The notes: a model not told the origin generated them from the sequence alone. A DNA stretch of 64,000 nt from Tachypleus tridentatus (GCF_004210375.1 NC_134825.1:41534348-41598347); one strand, 5' to 3'; numbered from the stretch's first letter, positions 1-15,085 are shown. Made by a program: numbers and translations.

Positions 1-2185
1 AACCTAAACATTTATAAAAAAAGAAAAGTGGAGACATTCAAATAATGAAAAGGTTAAACTTTTGTTTACTCTTATTCTTTGGCTGTGATACTGGTTGGCA
101 ACACCTACTCTGAGAAGATTTTAATTGCTACAAATCTGTTCATTTTATATACGTTTGATGCTTAGTTCCAATATTAATAGTTTCTAATAAACTGTTTTTT
201 CAAGTTGCTGGCGTTAAAAAATGTAAAATTCACCGCCATACACAATTTATTTTATAGTGTTCAAATATCTAAAGCCAACAGTCATAAATACAGTTTGAGA
301 GTGACATTATTTTCTTTTTGCTGTGAAACTTCCTTTCTTTCTCGTATTGATTATACATTTCAACCAGAAATAATTCTTGTTTATACACCTTCAAATAATC
401 TATAATAATTTATTTCAACAAAGTGTGTTGGTAGGTCATTTGGCATGTAATTGTATTTTTGCTAATAAGCATATGTAAAACCTGGTTTCTTTGTCAAGTT
501 ATAACAGTACAATACATAGCTATGTGATGCAGTTGGTTTTACTTCATTGCATATTATAAGTTTACCACAAAATAATCAATTCAAGATTAAACAATACTCA
601 ATGATGTACACAAATGAAAAGAGCTTACTTTTTTATTAATATTTAACAATTTAATATTGAAGTAAAAATGAAGACATAAAGAACAACAGCATAAAATAAA
701 AATATAGCAGCAACTATTTAAATAAATAAAAGAAAAGCATGGATATATATTCCAGCCAAACTGATGAGAGACAAAGTTTTGATGAAAGATTATATGCATA
801 TGTCATACAGTAATTTAAATTTTGTAGGCCACTGAAATATTGTAAGTTAAACATTTATATCAAACATTTTGTTCCTTGTGGCTTAAAATCTGAGGTGTGT
901 AAAAGATATACCTAGATTGTAATTTTGTTTCTTACACACCTCTTAATTTTCAGTCACAATAGATGAAAGGGGAATGTGAAATAAGAAACATCCACAGTTA
1001 ACGTGTTTTCCTAATAACCAAAGTTTCAAAATTTAAAGTTTAGGTAGAAAGAAAATATAGAACAATTTCTATATTTATTTGGTGTTTGCCATTTGTGTGT
1101 TATAACTTATAATACCTAGAAACAAATATAAGTTCTTTACTTGTTGGTTTTTGAAAAATAGACTATCACTTTAACACTGGTTTAAACTAACAAATACCAA
1201 CACAACCTTGTTTTCATAAAACTACAAGAGTAATGTGTTGTCAATGAACAATGAATCTATACTAAAAGGAAACTTTGTCACAAGCAAACTAAAATACTCA
1301 GATCATGTTGAAAAATGTCTCAAAACTTACATAATTTTACATCACCATCTATTTGAATATTGATGCATTGTCGTATTATAAATTAATATTTGCTAAAAGG
1401 AAATATTCTTGTAAACATTTGGAACTACACATGTGTACAAAGGCATGTGTCTCAAAACTTACTTAATTTAACATTACCACCCATTTCAAGTAAAATAAAG
1501 TAAAAACACTGAAAACCTGGAATTCATTATATTAATGAAAACATGGAAGAGTTTGTATTATTTAATGTTTAGAAACCATTAAAAATGAAGAGGCTTTTTC
1601 AAAAATAATGTGTTCATAATCTGTAGTTCTGGAGTTGAGAACTTTAAATATTCCTAAAGTATGAGGTGTGTGGTTGTTCTAAACGTGGAGTTAAATACAA
1701 CTTAATTAGGTGGATTATTAGCTTATATCTGCTTCTTGCTGATATTTTCATGTGCCACTTATCTATATATATGGATTGCCTGCTGCATACCATCAGTTGG
1801 AGAAAATATGCCATCATCATAAAACAAAAAACTACAGAATAATGCATCATATTTTGTTTTTACTACATTGTTCTTTTTATTGTTGTTGAAATTTAACATT
1901 ACTTATGTGTATGAACACTGTAAAGTTATAGCATTGGCTTGTTTCTGTTTGCATTTCTGTTTCACTCCACTTTCTTTCAATTTTCAAGAAATTCCCACAG
2001 TAAATACAAAACTATAGTTAGGAATAGTAACCTTAACGTCAATTAATAGTTTACTTATTGTGATGAAAATTTGTAATGGTAAATATCGAGATTCAAAGGA
2101 TGGAAAAGACTATACAAATCATCAAACGAACTCGAAAGTTAATAAGTAAATGCATTTATATTGCTTTTTGGCTTCTATTTTTTGA
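1..2185. other. AT-rich non-coding DNA
   Basis: No ORF above about 70 codons, no recognisable protein similarity and no repeat family I can name. Short chance ORFs on both strands show no domain. Confidence 0.5.
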
Positions 2186-2189
2186 AAGT

Positions 2190-2790
2190 CCTTGAATAGT
2201 GGACAGGTACCAGAGGATTGGAAGTCACCTAACGGACTTCTCTTTTCTAGGGAAAGAATAAACATTGTCACTGTAATTATAAGCCCATTCATTAATCTTA
2301 ACGTCAGTTGTGGGAAACGTTTTGGAAAGTCTGATGGGAAATGATTTACGAAGCGTAAAATGTTATTCGATAGTTAGTATTGTTCCACTCGGTAAAAATA
2401 TTGCTTTACAAATCTTACGAGACTCTTTGAAGAGGTTAATGCTTATGTGGAAGAGGAAACGGGTGTGGATCTGGTGAATTTAGATTTTAAGATTTTTAAA
2501 AAAACCTTTGATATGGTGCCACATGAAAGTCTTTTTTGTACAAATTATTTCTGTGTGTGTTGGAGGAAATATATTGTATCACTAGGTAGAAAACTGGTTA
2601 GATAGTAGAAAGCAGAGGTGTAATAAATTAATTCAGTGAAACTGGGTTAATGTCACAAGCTCGGTGGTAGGTCTTTTCCTCTTTTGATTTACATCAATGG
2701 CATAGCTACTAGACGACCCTGTTAAAATGGCATTAATTGTGACATTCTTTAAATTCTGACGACCACACACACATACAAATTAAATTAAAC
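2190..2790 (+). mobile_element. CR1-like LINE reverse transcriptase fossil
   Basis: Broken reading frames on the + strand give successive pieces of a non-LTR reverse transcriptase. First comes SGQVPEDWK at about 2200, then a segment reading VDLVNLDFKIFKKTFDMVPH at about 2465-2525, which corresponds to the RT core usually written DVVYLDFSKAFDKVPH. A weak YING-like piece follows near 2685. Several stops and frameshifts separate the pieces, so this is a dead, 5' and 3' truncated copy. The clade (CR1/Jockey-like) is assigned from family knowledge of the motif wording. Confidence 0.65.
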
Positions 2791-2799
2791 AGTATCGCA

Positions 2800-3600
2800 T
2801 TTGGATAACGTGTGTCTGTACCTATAATCATTTTTCAGCAATTTTATCCATGGATAATTTGAGTGAAATAAGATATACATTCCTTGTTTCTGTTGTACTA
2901 GTTATTTTGGATCGCGCAGTTAATGTGTTGGGCTGCATATTGGTAGGTGCAAGGTTACACTTATAACTCGACCAAACAATACGCTCCTTATTTTCAGTTG
3001 TGATCACGTTATAAGAGTACCAGTTTGTTAAATATATACCACTGTGTCGTTTTAAGTTTAATTTGAAAATGTTATTTAACTTACATTGTGTGAACGTTAA
3101 AGTAAGCAACAGTTATGGCAAGTTTGATTAAGTAATGGTATATTAGTCATTTGTCGTGTAGTTCAATTGTTGTGAACTGAGATCAGGTTACTTAAATAAT
3201 ATTCTGAATTCTTCTCATTAATGTAATCGATTATTGATGAACCATATATTATTTGGTTGAGTGTAAAAGGTTCTAGGCCTCATTTGGCCTATTGATAAGT
3301 ATGTGTACAAAATGTGATAAGAAGTTAGTAAAAAACAGAGATAGATATTGATGGTGAGTTTGGCCAGAAAGTGTGTATAATGGTGACTTTTAAAATGTAA
3401 TAACCGCAGGTTCTATTGTAATAGCTACTATTTTAAAACAAATGGACCGTGCGTTGTATATTTATTATTAAACATTTATGACCAACAAATCACAGTCATC
3501 TGTCACAAAAACTCCTGTCCACATATATATCCGCATACACATCTCACTTGCTCTTAGGAGACTCTAGTAGCTTTGGCGATCCTTGCTTTGTTGTTGTTGC
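2800..3600. other. Unassigned non-coding stretch
   Basis: AT-rich. Contains one minus-strand ORF of 93 codons (2828-3109) with no recognisable domain. Nothing else seen. Confidence 0.4.
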
Positions 3601-3617
3601 TAGAAAAAAAATGTAGA

Positions 3618-3902
3618 GGCCCGGCATGGCCTAGCGCGTAAGGCGTGTGACTCGTAATCCGAGGGTCGCGGGTTCGCGCCCGCGTCGCGCTAAACATGCT
3701 CGCCCTCCCAGCCGTGGGGGTGTATAATGTTACGGTCAATCCCACTATTCGTTGGTAAAGTAGCCCAAGAGTTGGCGGTGGGTGGTGATGACTAGCTGCC
3801 TTCCCTCTAGTCTTACACTGCTAAATTAGGGACGGCTAGCACAGATAGCCCTCGAGTAGCTTTGTGCGAAATTCCCAAACAAACAAAAACAAAAAAGAAA
3901 AA
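3618..3902 (+). mobile_element. SINE family A, full length, with target-site duplication
   Basis: tRNA-derived SINE. The 5' head GGCCCGGCATGGCCTAGCGC with A-box and a B-box (GGGTTCGCGCC) mimics a tRNA whose anticodon loop reads CTCGTAA. The body and the CCCTCGAGTAGC/TTTGTGCGAAATTC tail follow, ending in an A-rich stretch. A near-identical direct repeat AGAAAAAA(AA)TGTA flanks it at 3602-3615 and about 3896-3907, consistent with LINE-mediated insertion. Confidence 0.85.
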
Positions 3903-4189
3903 ATGTAAGACCAAGACTATAACTTAACGTAGCAATTTTGTTTCAGATAACAGTCAAGTACTAATTCAGAGCGTTTTCTTACACATTTTTCAAGCGCAAT
4001 ATTTACATGGATTAGACTTTGACTTCATGGCTTTTAACATAAGGATAAAATATATAATACATCAGAATTTATCTTACAGAAACAAATCAACTAACAAAGA
4101 AAAAGACTGGATGGTATAAAACACAGTTTCTAATTGTCTGTCAAGAAGTTTAGGTAATTTGGTAAAAACCACTGGAAAGTATATCTCAC

Positions 4190-4450
4190 ATAGTCACCAA
4201 GCGGGGGTAATAGTCGAAGGAATATTTCATATATAACACACAACAATACAGAACCTATTCAGTAGAGTCACCATGTGGGGTAATAGTCGAAGGAATATTT
4301 CTTATATAAACACAACAAAACAGAACCTATTCAGTAGAGTCACCACGTGGGGTAATAGTCGAAGGAATATTTCACATATAAACACAACAATACACAACCT
4401 ATTCGGTAGTCATGAGGGGGATAATAGTTAAAGCAGTATTACACATAAAC
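4190..4450. repeat. 75-bp tandem repeat, four copies
   Basis: The phrase GTCACCANGTGGGGTAATAG followed by TCGAAGGAATATTTC and ACACAACAATACAGAACC recurs about every 75 bp, four times, with small differences. The last copy is the most divergent (TCATGAGGGGGATAATAG). Confidence 0.85.
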
Positions 4451-4454
4451 AAAC

Positions 4455-5240
4455 ACGCACAATCAAAGAGAAAACACTGGTCATTGAAGATAATCTTGTA
4501 GTTTAAGGATAAATCCCTCTTTAATCTCCTTTCTTCAACTCTCAGTACAGCTTTTCTTTTGATAGTAGTTATCAAACACTGTTCGTGGTCAAGTGTAGAT
4601 TTCACAAAGTGAAACATGACGTCATAACTGAAACTTGTCCAAATGTGAAACATTGTGATACAATTAGATGCAATTTCAAAGTATATTTGTGTGAACTATA
4701 ATTATATTTATGACAGTTATAATTGGTATTTATTAGGTTAGGTTAGATTCGTTATTGTTTAATTAGACAAACTTGGTACCAATAACCAATAAGCTCCATG
4801 ACGTCATGTTTTGTTTTGTTTCATTTCGTTCTGGCTTAATAATTTGTTATTTGGTGTAAAAAACGTCTGTTAAAAATTGTAAAAATAATAGGTTATACTT
4901 TTCCTTCAGAAAAATATATTATTCTAATGGCCTAGCCTTTTTTTCCACAAATCTTTATTTCTGACTTCGTTTTGGCAGCACTGATCCAAGGTCAGCATGT
5001 CATTGTATGATGATGAAACATAAGTGCTTGAACGAGTTTTCATTAAGAAGCTATTTTGTGTTTGTGAAAATACTTTTGTTTGAAGTGCAAAAGATATAAG
5101 ATATAATTAATGATTAGTTGTCACACTTATAACGGATATGTGGCTCAATATCAGTAATAAATCTTATACTAGTAAAAATCTTTCTAGGTTTAGGCCTAAT
5201 AATAATTCATCAGCGTCATAGTCGTGTGCAAGCATTTCAA
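4455..5240. other. Unassigned non-coding stretch
   Basis: AT-rich; no feature recognised between the 75-bp array and the hAT fossil. Confidence 0.4.
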
Positions 5241-5264
5241 TACAGGATGATGCATGGAGTACTG

Positions 5265-7145
<1,881 letters not shown>

Positions 7146-7149
7146 TTGT

Positions 7150-7770
7150 GAACAAAATCGAGCCAGTCGGAGCCACTAATAAATAAATAAGTACACTGTA
7201 CTTTTACTGATATAAAATTTGCAAGCAAAATTTTTTAACAAGTAAGTAGAAGTAAAATATTTTCTTTAAATAGTGATATTTTTATAAATTTATATTCTAA
7301 AAAGCTAGTGACCGATTGTTTCTATTTTTAGTGTATTTTTTATTAATGTCTGAATTGTTTTGTGTTTTTTTCTGATGTGATACTCCGCAGGTCTAAACAT
7401 TTGGAATCCCTGTCCTAAAATGTAAGTAAATGTATATATATATATAAAAGCTTCTGGTACAAGCAATAACATATACAGCATGCAAAATTATTACGAAAGT
7501 TTTTACAAATATTTCAAAAAGTATAGTTTGATTTAGATGAAATTTGTACATATTAACTGTCATATTATCATACAAAAGTTGTGCATTTGTCATCATATTC
7601 TACTAACAAATAAGAAAGTTATAAGAGCTTCCTAAAATGTCATGAATTCCACAGTGCCAAATTATCAAGCAAGCCCCTGACAAATGAGTCTATATAACAA
7701 AATATATTTCTGGTATAGGAAAATATCTGTATATCACATATAGAAATAATAGAAAAAGAGCTTCTGGTAT
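7150..7770. other. Unassigned non-coding stretch
   Basis: AT-rich with a short TA microsatellite near 7433-7446. No gene or repeat family recognised. Confidence 0.4.
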
Positions 7771-7975
7771 CCTCACCGTTACGCCAAATATACTCGCTCT
7801 TTCAGCCGTGGGGGCATTATAATGTGAAGGTCAATCCCACTGTTCGTTGGTAAAATAGTAGCCCAAGAGTTGGCGGTGGGTGGTGATGACTAGTTGCCTT
7901 CCCTCTAGCCTTACACTGCTAAATTATGGACGGGTATCGTTATCTACCTCGAGTAGCGAAATTCTAAAAAAACAA
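7771..7975 (+). mobile_element. SINE family A, 5' truncated
   Basis: Starts inside the element (ACGCCAAATATACTCGCTCT), so the tRNA-like head is missing. Body (GTTGGCGGTGGGTGGTGATG) and tail (CTCGAGTAGC) are present, with several substitutions. Confidence 0.85.
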
Positions 7976-8311
7976 AGACCAAAAAGTTTGTGGTATAGAC
8001 AAAAACATGTATGCAGCCTTTTGTGTAAACAATTATATATATACGAGACAGGACACACTTTTAAGTTCATATGAATTTTTCGTTTAATAAGTTAAATGGG
8101 TCAGTTATTACCTTCTACAAAGCGTAATATTGAATTATCATCTAATGAAGTGATTACAGATTAAATAACAAAAGATGAAAGGGGCACGTTACCTTGTATT
8201 GTCTTTTCATACGATTAACAGTTTTCGTTCCTCAACAGCTAGTACTGAATAGCAAAGAGTCATACCTGAGTAATAACAAACGGTCATTTTAATTTAAGTA
8301 ATAACAAAGTC

Positions 8312-10706
8312 AACTAAGAAGTGTTGATACCAGTTTGTTCCATTATTGATTGTATAAGAACTAAGAAGTGTTTACACCAGTTTGTTCCATTATTGATTGT
8401 ATAAGAACTAAGAAGTGTTTACACCAGTTTGTTTCATTATTAGCTGTATAAGAACTAAGAAGTGTTGATACCAGTTTGTTCCATTATTAGCTGTATAAGA
8501 ACTAAGAAGTGTTTATACCAGTTTGTTTCATTATTAGCTGTATAAGAACTAAGAAGTGTTTATACCAGTTTGTTTCATTATTAACAGTAAAGAACTAAGT
8601 TTGTACCAGTTTGTTTCATTATTAGCAGTAAAGAACTAAGAAGTGTTTATACCAGTTTGTTTCATTACTAGCTGTATAAGAACTAAGAAGTGTTTATACC
8701 AGTTTGTTCCATTATTGATTGTATAAGAACTAAGAAGTGTTTACACCAGTTTGTTCCATTATTAGCTGTATAAGAACTAAGAAGTGTTGATACCAGTTTG
8801 TTCCATTATTAATTGTATAAGAACTAAGAAGTGTTTACACCAGTTTGTTTCATTATTAGCTGTATAAGAACTAAGAAGTGTTGATACCAGTTTGTTCCAT
8901 TATTAGCTGTATAAGAACTAAGAAGTGTTTATACCAGTTTGTTTCATTATTAGCTGTATAAGAACTAAGAAGTGTTTATACCAGTTTGTTTCATTATTAG
9001 CAGTAAAGAACTAAGTGTTTGTACCAGTTTGTTTCATTATTAGCAGTAAAGAACTAAGAAGTGTTTATACCAGTTTGTTTCATTACTAGCTGTATAAGAA
9101 CTAAGAAGTGTTTATACCAGTTTGTTCCATTATTGATTGTATAAGAACTAAGAAGTGTTTACACCAGTTTGTTCCATTATTAGCTGTATAAGAACTAATA
9201 AGTGTTGATACCAGTTTGTTCCATTATTAATTGTATAAGAACTAAGAAGTGTTTACACCAGTTTGTTTCATTATTAGCTGTATAAGAACTAAGAAGTGTT
9301 GATACCAGTTTGTTCCATTATTAGCTGTATAAAAACTAAGAAGTGTTTATACCAGTTTGTTTCATTATTAGCTGTATAAGAACTAAGAAGTGTTGATACC
9401 AGTTTGTTTCATTATTAGCTGTATAAGAACTAAGAAGTGTTTATACCAGTTTGTTTCATTATTAGCAGTAAAGAACTAAGTGTTTGTACCAGTTTGTTTC
9501 ATTATTAGCAGTAAAGAACTAAGTGTTTATACCAGTTTGTTTTATTATTAGCAGTAAAGAACTAAGAAGTGTTTATACCAGTTTGTTTCATTACTAGCTG
9601 TATAAGAACTAAGAAGTGTTGATACCAGTTTGTTCCATTATTAATTGTATAAGAACTAAGAAGTGTTGATACCAGTTTGTTCCATTATTAATTGTATAAG
9701 AACTAAGAAGTGTTTATACCAGTTTGTTTCATTATTAGCTGTATAAGAACTAAGAAGTGTTGATACCAGTTTGTTCCATTATTAGCTGTATAAGAACTAA
9801 GAAGTGTTTATACCAGTTTGTTTCATTATTAGCTGTATAAGAACTAAGAAGTGTTTATACCAGTTTGTTTCATTATTATCAGTAAAGAACTAAGAAGTGT
9901 TTATACCAGTTTGTTTCATTACTAGCTGTATAAGAACTAAGAAGTGTTGATACCAGTTTGTTCCATTATTAATTGTATAAGAACTAAGAAGTGTTGATAC
10001 CAGTTTGTTCCATTATTAATTGTATAAGAACTAAGAAGTGTTTATACCAGTTTGTTTCATTATTAGCTGTATAAGAACTAAGAAGTGTTGATACCAGTTT
10101 GTTCCATTATTAATTGTATAAGAACTAAGAAGTGTTTATACCAGTTTGTTTCATTATTAGCAGTAAAGAACTAAGTGTTTGTACCAGTTTGTTTCATTAT
10201 TAGCAGTAAAGAACTAAGTGTTTATACCAGTTTGTTTTATTATTAGCAGCAAAGAACTAAGAAGTGTTTATACCAGTTTGTTTCATTACTAGCTGTATAA
10301 GAACTAAGAAGTGTTGATACCAGTTTGTTCCATTATTAACTGTATAAGAACTAAGAAGTGTTTATACCAGTTTGTTTCATTATTAGCAGTAAAGAACTAA
10401 GTGTTTGTACCAGTTTGTTTTATTATTAGCAGTAAAGAACTAAGTGTTTATACCAGTTTGTTTCATTATAAGCAGTATCAGAACTAAGTGTTTATACCAG
10501 TTTGTTTCATTATCAGCAGTATAAAAACAAGAAGTGCTTATACCAGTTTGTTTCAATGTTAGCAGCATGAAAACAAGAAGTGTTTATACCAGTTTGTTTC
10601 AATGTTAGCAGCATGAAAACAAGAAGTGCTTATACCAGTTTGTTTCAATGTTAGCAGCATGAAAACAAGAAGTGTTTATACCAGTTTGTTTCATTATTAG
10701 CAGTAT
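8312..10706. repeat. 47-bp minisatellite, about 50 copies, 2.4 kb
   Basis: The unit contains CTAAGAAGTGTTNATACCAG, then TTTGTTYCATTATTAGCTG and TATAAGAA. Main length is 47 bp; shorter variants use AGCAGTAAAGAACTAAG in place of the TGTATAAGAA part. Variants (GATTG, AATTG, AGCTG, ACTAGCTG, AGCAG) occur in recurring blocks, which indicates higher-order duplication. The 3' end (about 10540-10700) is the most diverged, with CAATGTTAGCAGCATGAAAA units. No long ORF crosses it. Confidence 0.97.
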
Positions 10707-11730
10707 CATCGACTTCGGAATTTAGTTATTTTTGAAGAGTAACATTAAACAGGTGAGTGACTTTAAGTATTTTGTTTTAACATGTTTTTATATTTTAAAT
10801 CATAAGTAAACGATTCTCTCTTATCTAATTATTAAAACGTTGGTACTAAATAATTTTACTTTTTTTTTCTTTAAAACAAGACGTTTAATAACCATTATTC
10901 CACCTTAGAATAATTTAAGTATCTTGAAATCGATAATTTAGAATATAATTGAAACATCCATGCACCATAGTTAATTTTAAAATGTTTCTTGATGTAATAA
11001 TTTTTAAATACTTAACCAGGGGGCTGCTTTTTTTAAAAATAAAACGCTTAAATAATATCTTCTCATCACAACACTATTTTGAATCTGAAATAAAAATAAA
11101 GTAAAAAATAGTAACTGTGATCTATTTCAATACGTAAATTTTGTATCAGTTTTGATTTTTGGAAGTTTTGGAACGTTACTTTGTTACAATTTAGAATGTA
11201 CTTGTTTTTTTTGTTGTTGTTGTTTTGTTGGAATTGTAAGTTAGACCATATATCTAGAGTTTGTGTTATACCTGAGATGATATAGCTGGTGTTACATTGT
11301 GATTCTTTCCACAAGATATACCTTATTTTCCATGTCTACACAGCTTGCTCTTTCAAATGCTTACTTTTTATTGATTTATATAAATGTTTTAGATCGCATA
11401 GTATTTATAGCGTAGATTAGATCCTGAACAACTATTTAATAATTAGCACCCTTTATGGTTGTTTATTTCACAGTGAACGAGTTTTGTTTTCCTATTTATT
11501 TATTTGTCTTATGAGCAAGGAATAGATATCCTTAGGAAACTCTCATAGTATATGCAATTTCAAACTGTGACTTACAATTTTAAATTATTTATAGTCCGAA
11601 ACATACCACAATATTCTTAAATACTGTTTTTTTACGTGACCATCCTCGAATAAAAAATAATTATTTTGATTTGTTTGATAATACGTGTTATTTTTTATTG
11701 ATACGTTTTTCACCTCTTCTGATTCGTTAG
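10707..11730. other. Unassigned AT-rich stretch
   Basis: Poly-T and GTT-rich tracts near 11210-11230. No exon or repeat family recognised. Confidence 0.4.
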
Positions 11731-11732
11731 TC

Positions 11733-12016
11733 GGCCCGACATAGCCAGATGGTTAAGGTACTCGACTCGTAATCTGAGGGTCGCGAGTTCGAATCCCGGT
11801 CGACACCAAACATGCTCGCCCTTTCAGCTGTGGATACGTTATAATGTGACGGTCAATCCCATTATTCATTGTTAAAAGAGTAGCCCAAGAGATGGCGATG
11901 GGTGGTGATTACTAGTTGCTTTCCCTCTAGCCCAACACTGCTAAATTAGAAACGGCTAGCACAGATAGCCCTCGAGTAGCTTTGCGCAAAATTCAAAACA
12001 AACAAACAAATAAACA
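11733..12016 (+). mobile_element. SINE family A, near full length
   Basis: Head GGCCCGACATAGCCAGATGG, anticodon-loop-like CTCGTAATC, B-box GAGTTCGAATCCCGG, body and CTCGAGTAGCTTTGCGC tail, ending in an AAACAAACAAA tract. Confidence 0.88.
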
Positions 12017-12477
12017 GTTCTTTAGTATCAATAGAGTGTGATGCCTAGGTTCTCGTGCATATCAGATAATATCATTATCACTGTAAGTATAATATTATCA
12101 CGTGCTTCTAATTCTACAATAAATTTGTATTTTTCCATTCCACTTATCACATTGGTTTTCTTAGAAATTATTTCGGAAGTTGCTCCACACGTTTTCCAAT
12201 TTCCGGTTTTTTAAGTACTTGTGCTCTGAAGATTTTACCCCTGTAAGATAGCTTACTCCTCTTTATTTCGTCTCTACAGAGAAAGTTTCCAACAGGGATC
12301 TTACTAAGTTCGCCCGATAGATTGTTTATACCCAGACGTAAGTCTACTTTAGCAGATGCAATAGCTCTTTGATAAAGAATAAAAATGTGGACAGACATCG
12401 CAGGGAATTAGGTAACTGTGTCATGACGCACGTGAGATACATGTAACGACCTGCAAATCTACAAGTAATTATATTTA

Positions 12478-12580
12478 TTTGCTATTAAGCATACAAAACT
12501 ACACAGTGGCCAAGCGGATATCGAACCTCGGTTTTCTTCGTTATAATCTACCAGACATACCGCAGAGTCACTTGGGGAAA
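12478..12580 (-). mobile_element. Diverged tRNA-derived SINE fragment (family B related)
   Basis: The + strand reads TATTAAGCATACAAAACTAC ... GATATCGAACCTCGG ... CAGACATACCGCAGAGTCAC, the reverse complement of a family-B-like tail, B-box and A-box. Diverged. Confidence 0.6.
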
Positions 12581-12657
12581 GACAACAGTTAGAACTAATG
12601 CATTAATAGACACTTAAAGGTACATTAGAATGTATTTTTGTAAACTAAATTAAAATG

Positions 12658-12773
12658 TGTGTTTTCTTATAGCAAAACCACATCGGGCGATCTGCTGAGC
12701 CCACCGACGGCAATCGAACCCCTGATTTTAGCGTTGTAAATCCGGAGCCATACCGCTGTACTAGCGTAGAGCC
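12658..12773 (-). mobile_element. SINE family B with 12-bp target-site duplication
   Basis: Same layout as the copy in the hAT fossil (TTCTTATAGCAAAACCACAT, GAGCCCACCG, ATCGAACCCCTGATTTTAGC). The direct repeat CTAAATTAAAAT flanks it (about 12645-12656 and 12774-12785). Confidence 0.85.
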
Positions 12774-12789
12774 TAAATTAAAATAATAG

Positions 12790-13680
12790 CAATTAAAGAA
12801 ATTACACCCCCCGCCCCTTTCCGGGATTTTGAAAACTCAGAAAATCCTTCTTAGATCCATAATCATGCATCACTTCTTGTAGTGTGATGATGATTCTCAG
12901 CCATAATGTACTGATGAAATTTGATACAAATTCGATCACACTTCACAAAGTTATTAACCCCAAATTGCAAAAATACCCTATCTTCCAATTATTAAAAAGA
13001 AAAAAACTTCGAAGTTATGCAGAATCTGGATCTGGATTTTTATGTGATCAAATTTAAGAGGAACTGTCCCAAACTGATTTGTCAGCTTGTTTTATCTTTC
13101 TATTAGTTTTCGAGAAATACAGATACACACACACGGACCCGATTGTAATATCTTTGCCCCAAAAAGAGAAGGGTCAAGGATAACGATCTATAATTATGAT
13201 ATTAATAACATTATTCCTTACTTAATATCGTTAGGATATAATATTTCTAACCATCTTTCTCTGATAATTTTTAATCAAAAATCATTTTTTCAAACCTCTT
13301 TAAAATCACTTACTAATGAAAATCATGCGAATTAAACGAGTTTTTGTCATAGACAAGAAACTATTAAACTCTGTAGTCAATGGCCTTAAGACACTGAGTA
13401 CCAAGGGAAAAAATCGATAGATTAATCTTGGCCAGCAGTCCTTGGCATTTGACCAGAAATAACTATACAGTCTGACTCTGCTAAAATAAACTGGATTAAA
13501 CTTTTTTACGCCTACTTTATATTGCCCCTGACGTCTTCCATGTTTGGTTTTATTCATAGCTTCTTTAGTCAAATTTATACTTTCGTCATTGACTGCTTAA
13601 AAATTAATAAACTATCACAGATTTAAATCGTGTATTTTTATAACTTAATTAATATTTCTGTTTATAGGTTAGATTGCACA
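12790..13680. other. Unassigned non-coding stretch
   Basis: Two overlapping chance ORFs (+ 13087-13335 and - 13306-13572, 82-88 codons) show no domain. Otherwise nothing recognised. Confidence 0.4.
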
Positions 13681-13689
13681 TTTTTAGCA

Positions 13690-14010
13690 TCATCTATTTC
13701 TATATATTAATAAGATTTATAGCATGTTTCACAAGAATAGTGAAAATGTAACACACTGTTAACACGATGTATTATTAAATATTACTAGATTTATAGTATT
13801 TTTTACAAGATTACTTAACACAGCACATTGTTAACACCGTGTATTATTATATATATAAGGTTTATACTTTGACAAGAATAATTGACGCATAATACACTTT
13901 AAAATACCATGTATTATTTGATACTAATAAGGCTTACAGTATGTTGCACACGATTACTTAACATACAACACACTGTTTACGCAATGAATTCTTAAATATT
14001 AATAAGTGTG
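13690..14010. repeat. Degenerate tandem repeat of about 85 bp, four copies
   Basis: The series AATATTA-TAAGATTTATAG, CACAAGAATA, then AACACACTGTTAACACNATG and TATTATTAAATA recurs four times with heavy divergence. Confidence 0.65.
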
Positions 14011-14092
14011 AGGATGGTTCATTCTACTATAAAATAAACATTTTTATTTTGTATCCATCTTATATTTGTACCTGAATAATGTATGTGTAATC

Positions 14093-14212
14093 CCCCCTCT
14101 GGGACAGCAGTAAGTCTTTAGACTTACAACGCTAAAATAAGAGATTCGATTCCACTCGGTGGACACAGCAGACAGCACGATGTAACTTTGCTATAGGAAA
14201 ACACATACACAC
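14093..14212 (+). mobile_element. SINE family B
   Basis: Sense orientation. Head CCCCCCTCTGGGACAGCAGT, B-box GATTCGATTCCACTCGG, then ACAGCAGACAGCACGATGTA and ACTTTGCTATAGGAAAACAC. Confidence 0.8.
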
Positions 14213-14325
14213 CCTGTATTGTAAAAGACCAATTTACAACAAAGTAAAAAAAAAAAAAATTTATTGACATTGGTACGGACCGTCATAGTTTTTATAATTA
14301 TTATCGCACTGTACTGTGTTGAAAT

Positions 14326-14604
14326 AGGCATGGCTAAGCGTGTTAAGGCGTGCGACTCGTAATCTGAGGGTCGCTGGTTCGCATCCCAGTCGCACCAAAC
14401 ATGCTCGCCCTTTCAGCCGTGGGGGCGTTATAATGTGAAGGTAAATCCCACTATTCGTTGGTAAAAGAGTAGCCCAAGAGTTGGCGGTGGGTGGTGATCA
14501 CTAGCTGTCTTTCCTCTAATCTTACACTGCTAAATTAGGGACGGCTAGCACAGATAGCCCTCGAGTAGCTTTGTGCGAAATTCCAAAACAAACAAACAAT
14601 TTCT
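14326..14604 (+). mobile_element. SINE family A, full body
   Basis: Head GGCATGGCTAAGCGTGTTAA, CTCGTAATC, B-box TGGTTCGCATCCCAG, body GTTGGCGGTGGGTGGTGATC, tail CCCTCGAGTAGCTTTGTGCG, AAACAAACAAAC end. Confidence 0.9.
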
Positions 14605-14879
14605 ACCTCACAACGTTTGGTCTTTCCTACGAAGTACTTGTTTATTTTCCATACATTTATAAGACTCTGTTTCATCATAAAATAACCAGGCTATCTGCGC
14701 CATTTAACTGACGTAACATACAATATGAACATACAGCTTTCATATTTTCATGATGTTACAAAACACGTCGATTCTAATAAGGTTAGTATCACAGGTCGCG
14801 TCATCTACCAAATGATATCATATTTGACAACATTACGCAATCTGTACCAATTGCGTGAAGCTCCTGCCTGATTTAGGAC

Positions 14880-15085
14880 AGATTAGAAGTATTATGTTGA
14901 CTGATTAGAAATACTTAGCAATACATCAGGACTGTTATGGTAACTAATTACCAGTAATAGATCAGACTATGTTAACTGACTGTGACTCACTATTGATAGG
15001 TTTGTGTCATTATATTGATCAATCAGACCCCAATAGATAGGATGGGACTATTATATTAACTGATCAGACTCAACAATGAATTAGG
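14880..15085. repeat. Degenerate tandem repeat of about 50-60 bp
   Basis: GATTAGAARTA, TTATGTTGACTGAT and CAGTAATAGATCAGACT variants recur about four times. Highly diverged. Confidence 0.45.

Noticed and set aside
3618-3700. tRNA gene (CGT-anticodon-like) at SINE heads
   Set aside because: The tRNA-like head is always joined to the SINE body and is repeated at many loci, with stem mismatches; these are SINE promoters, not tRNA genes. The same applies to family B heads.
8312-10706. CRISPR-like array
   Set aside because: Units are contiguous tandem repeats without unique spacers, in an animal genome.
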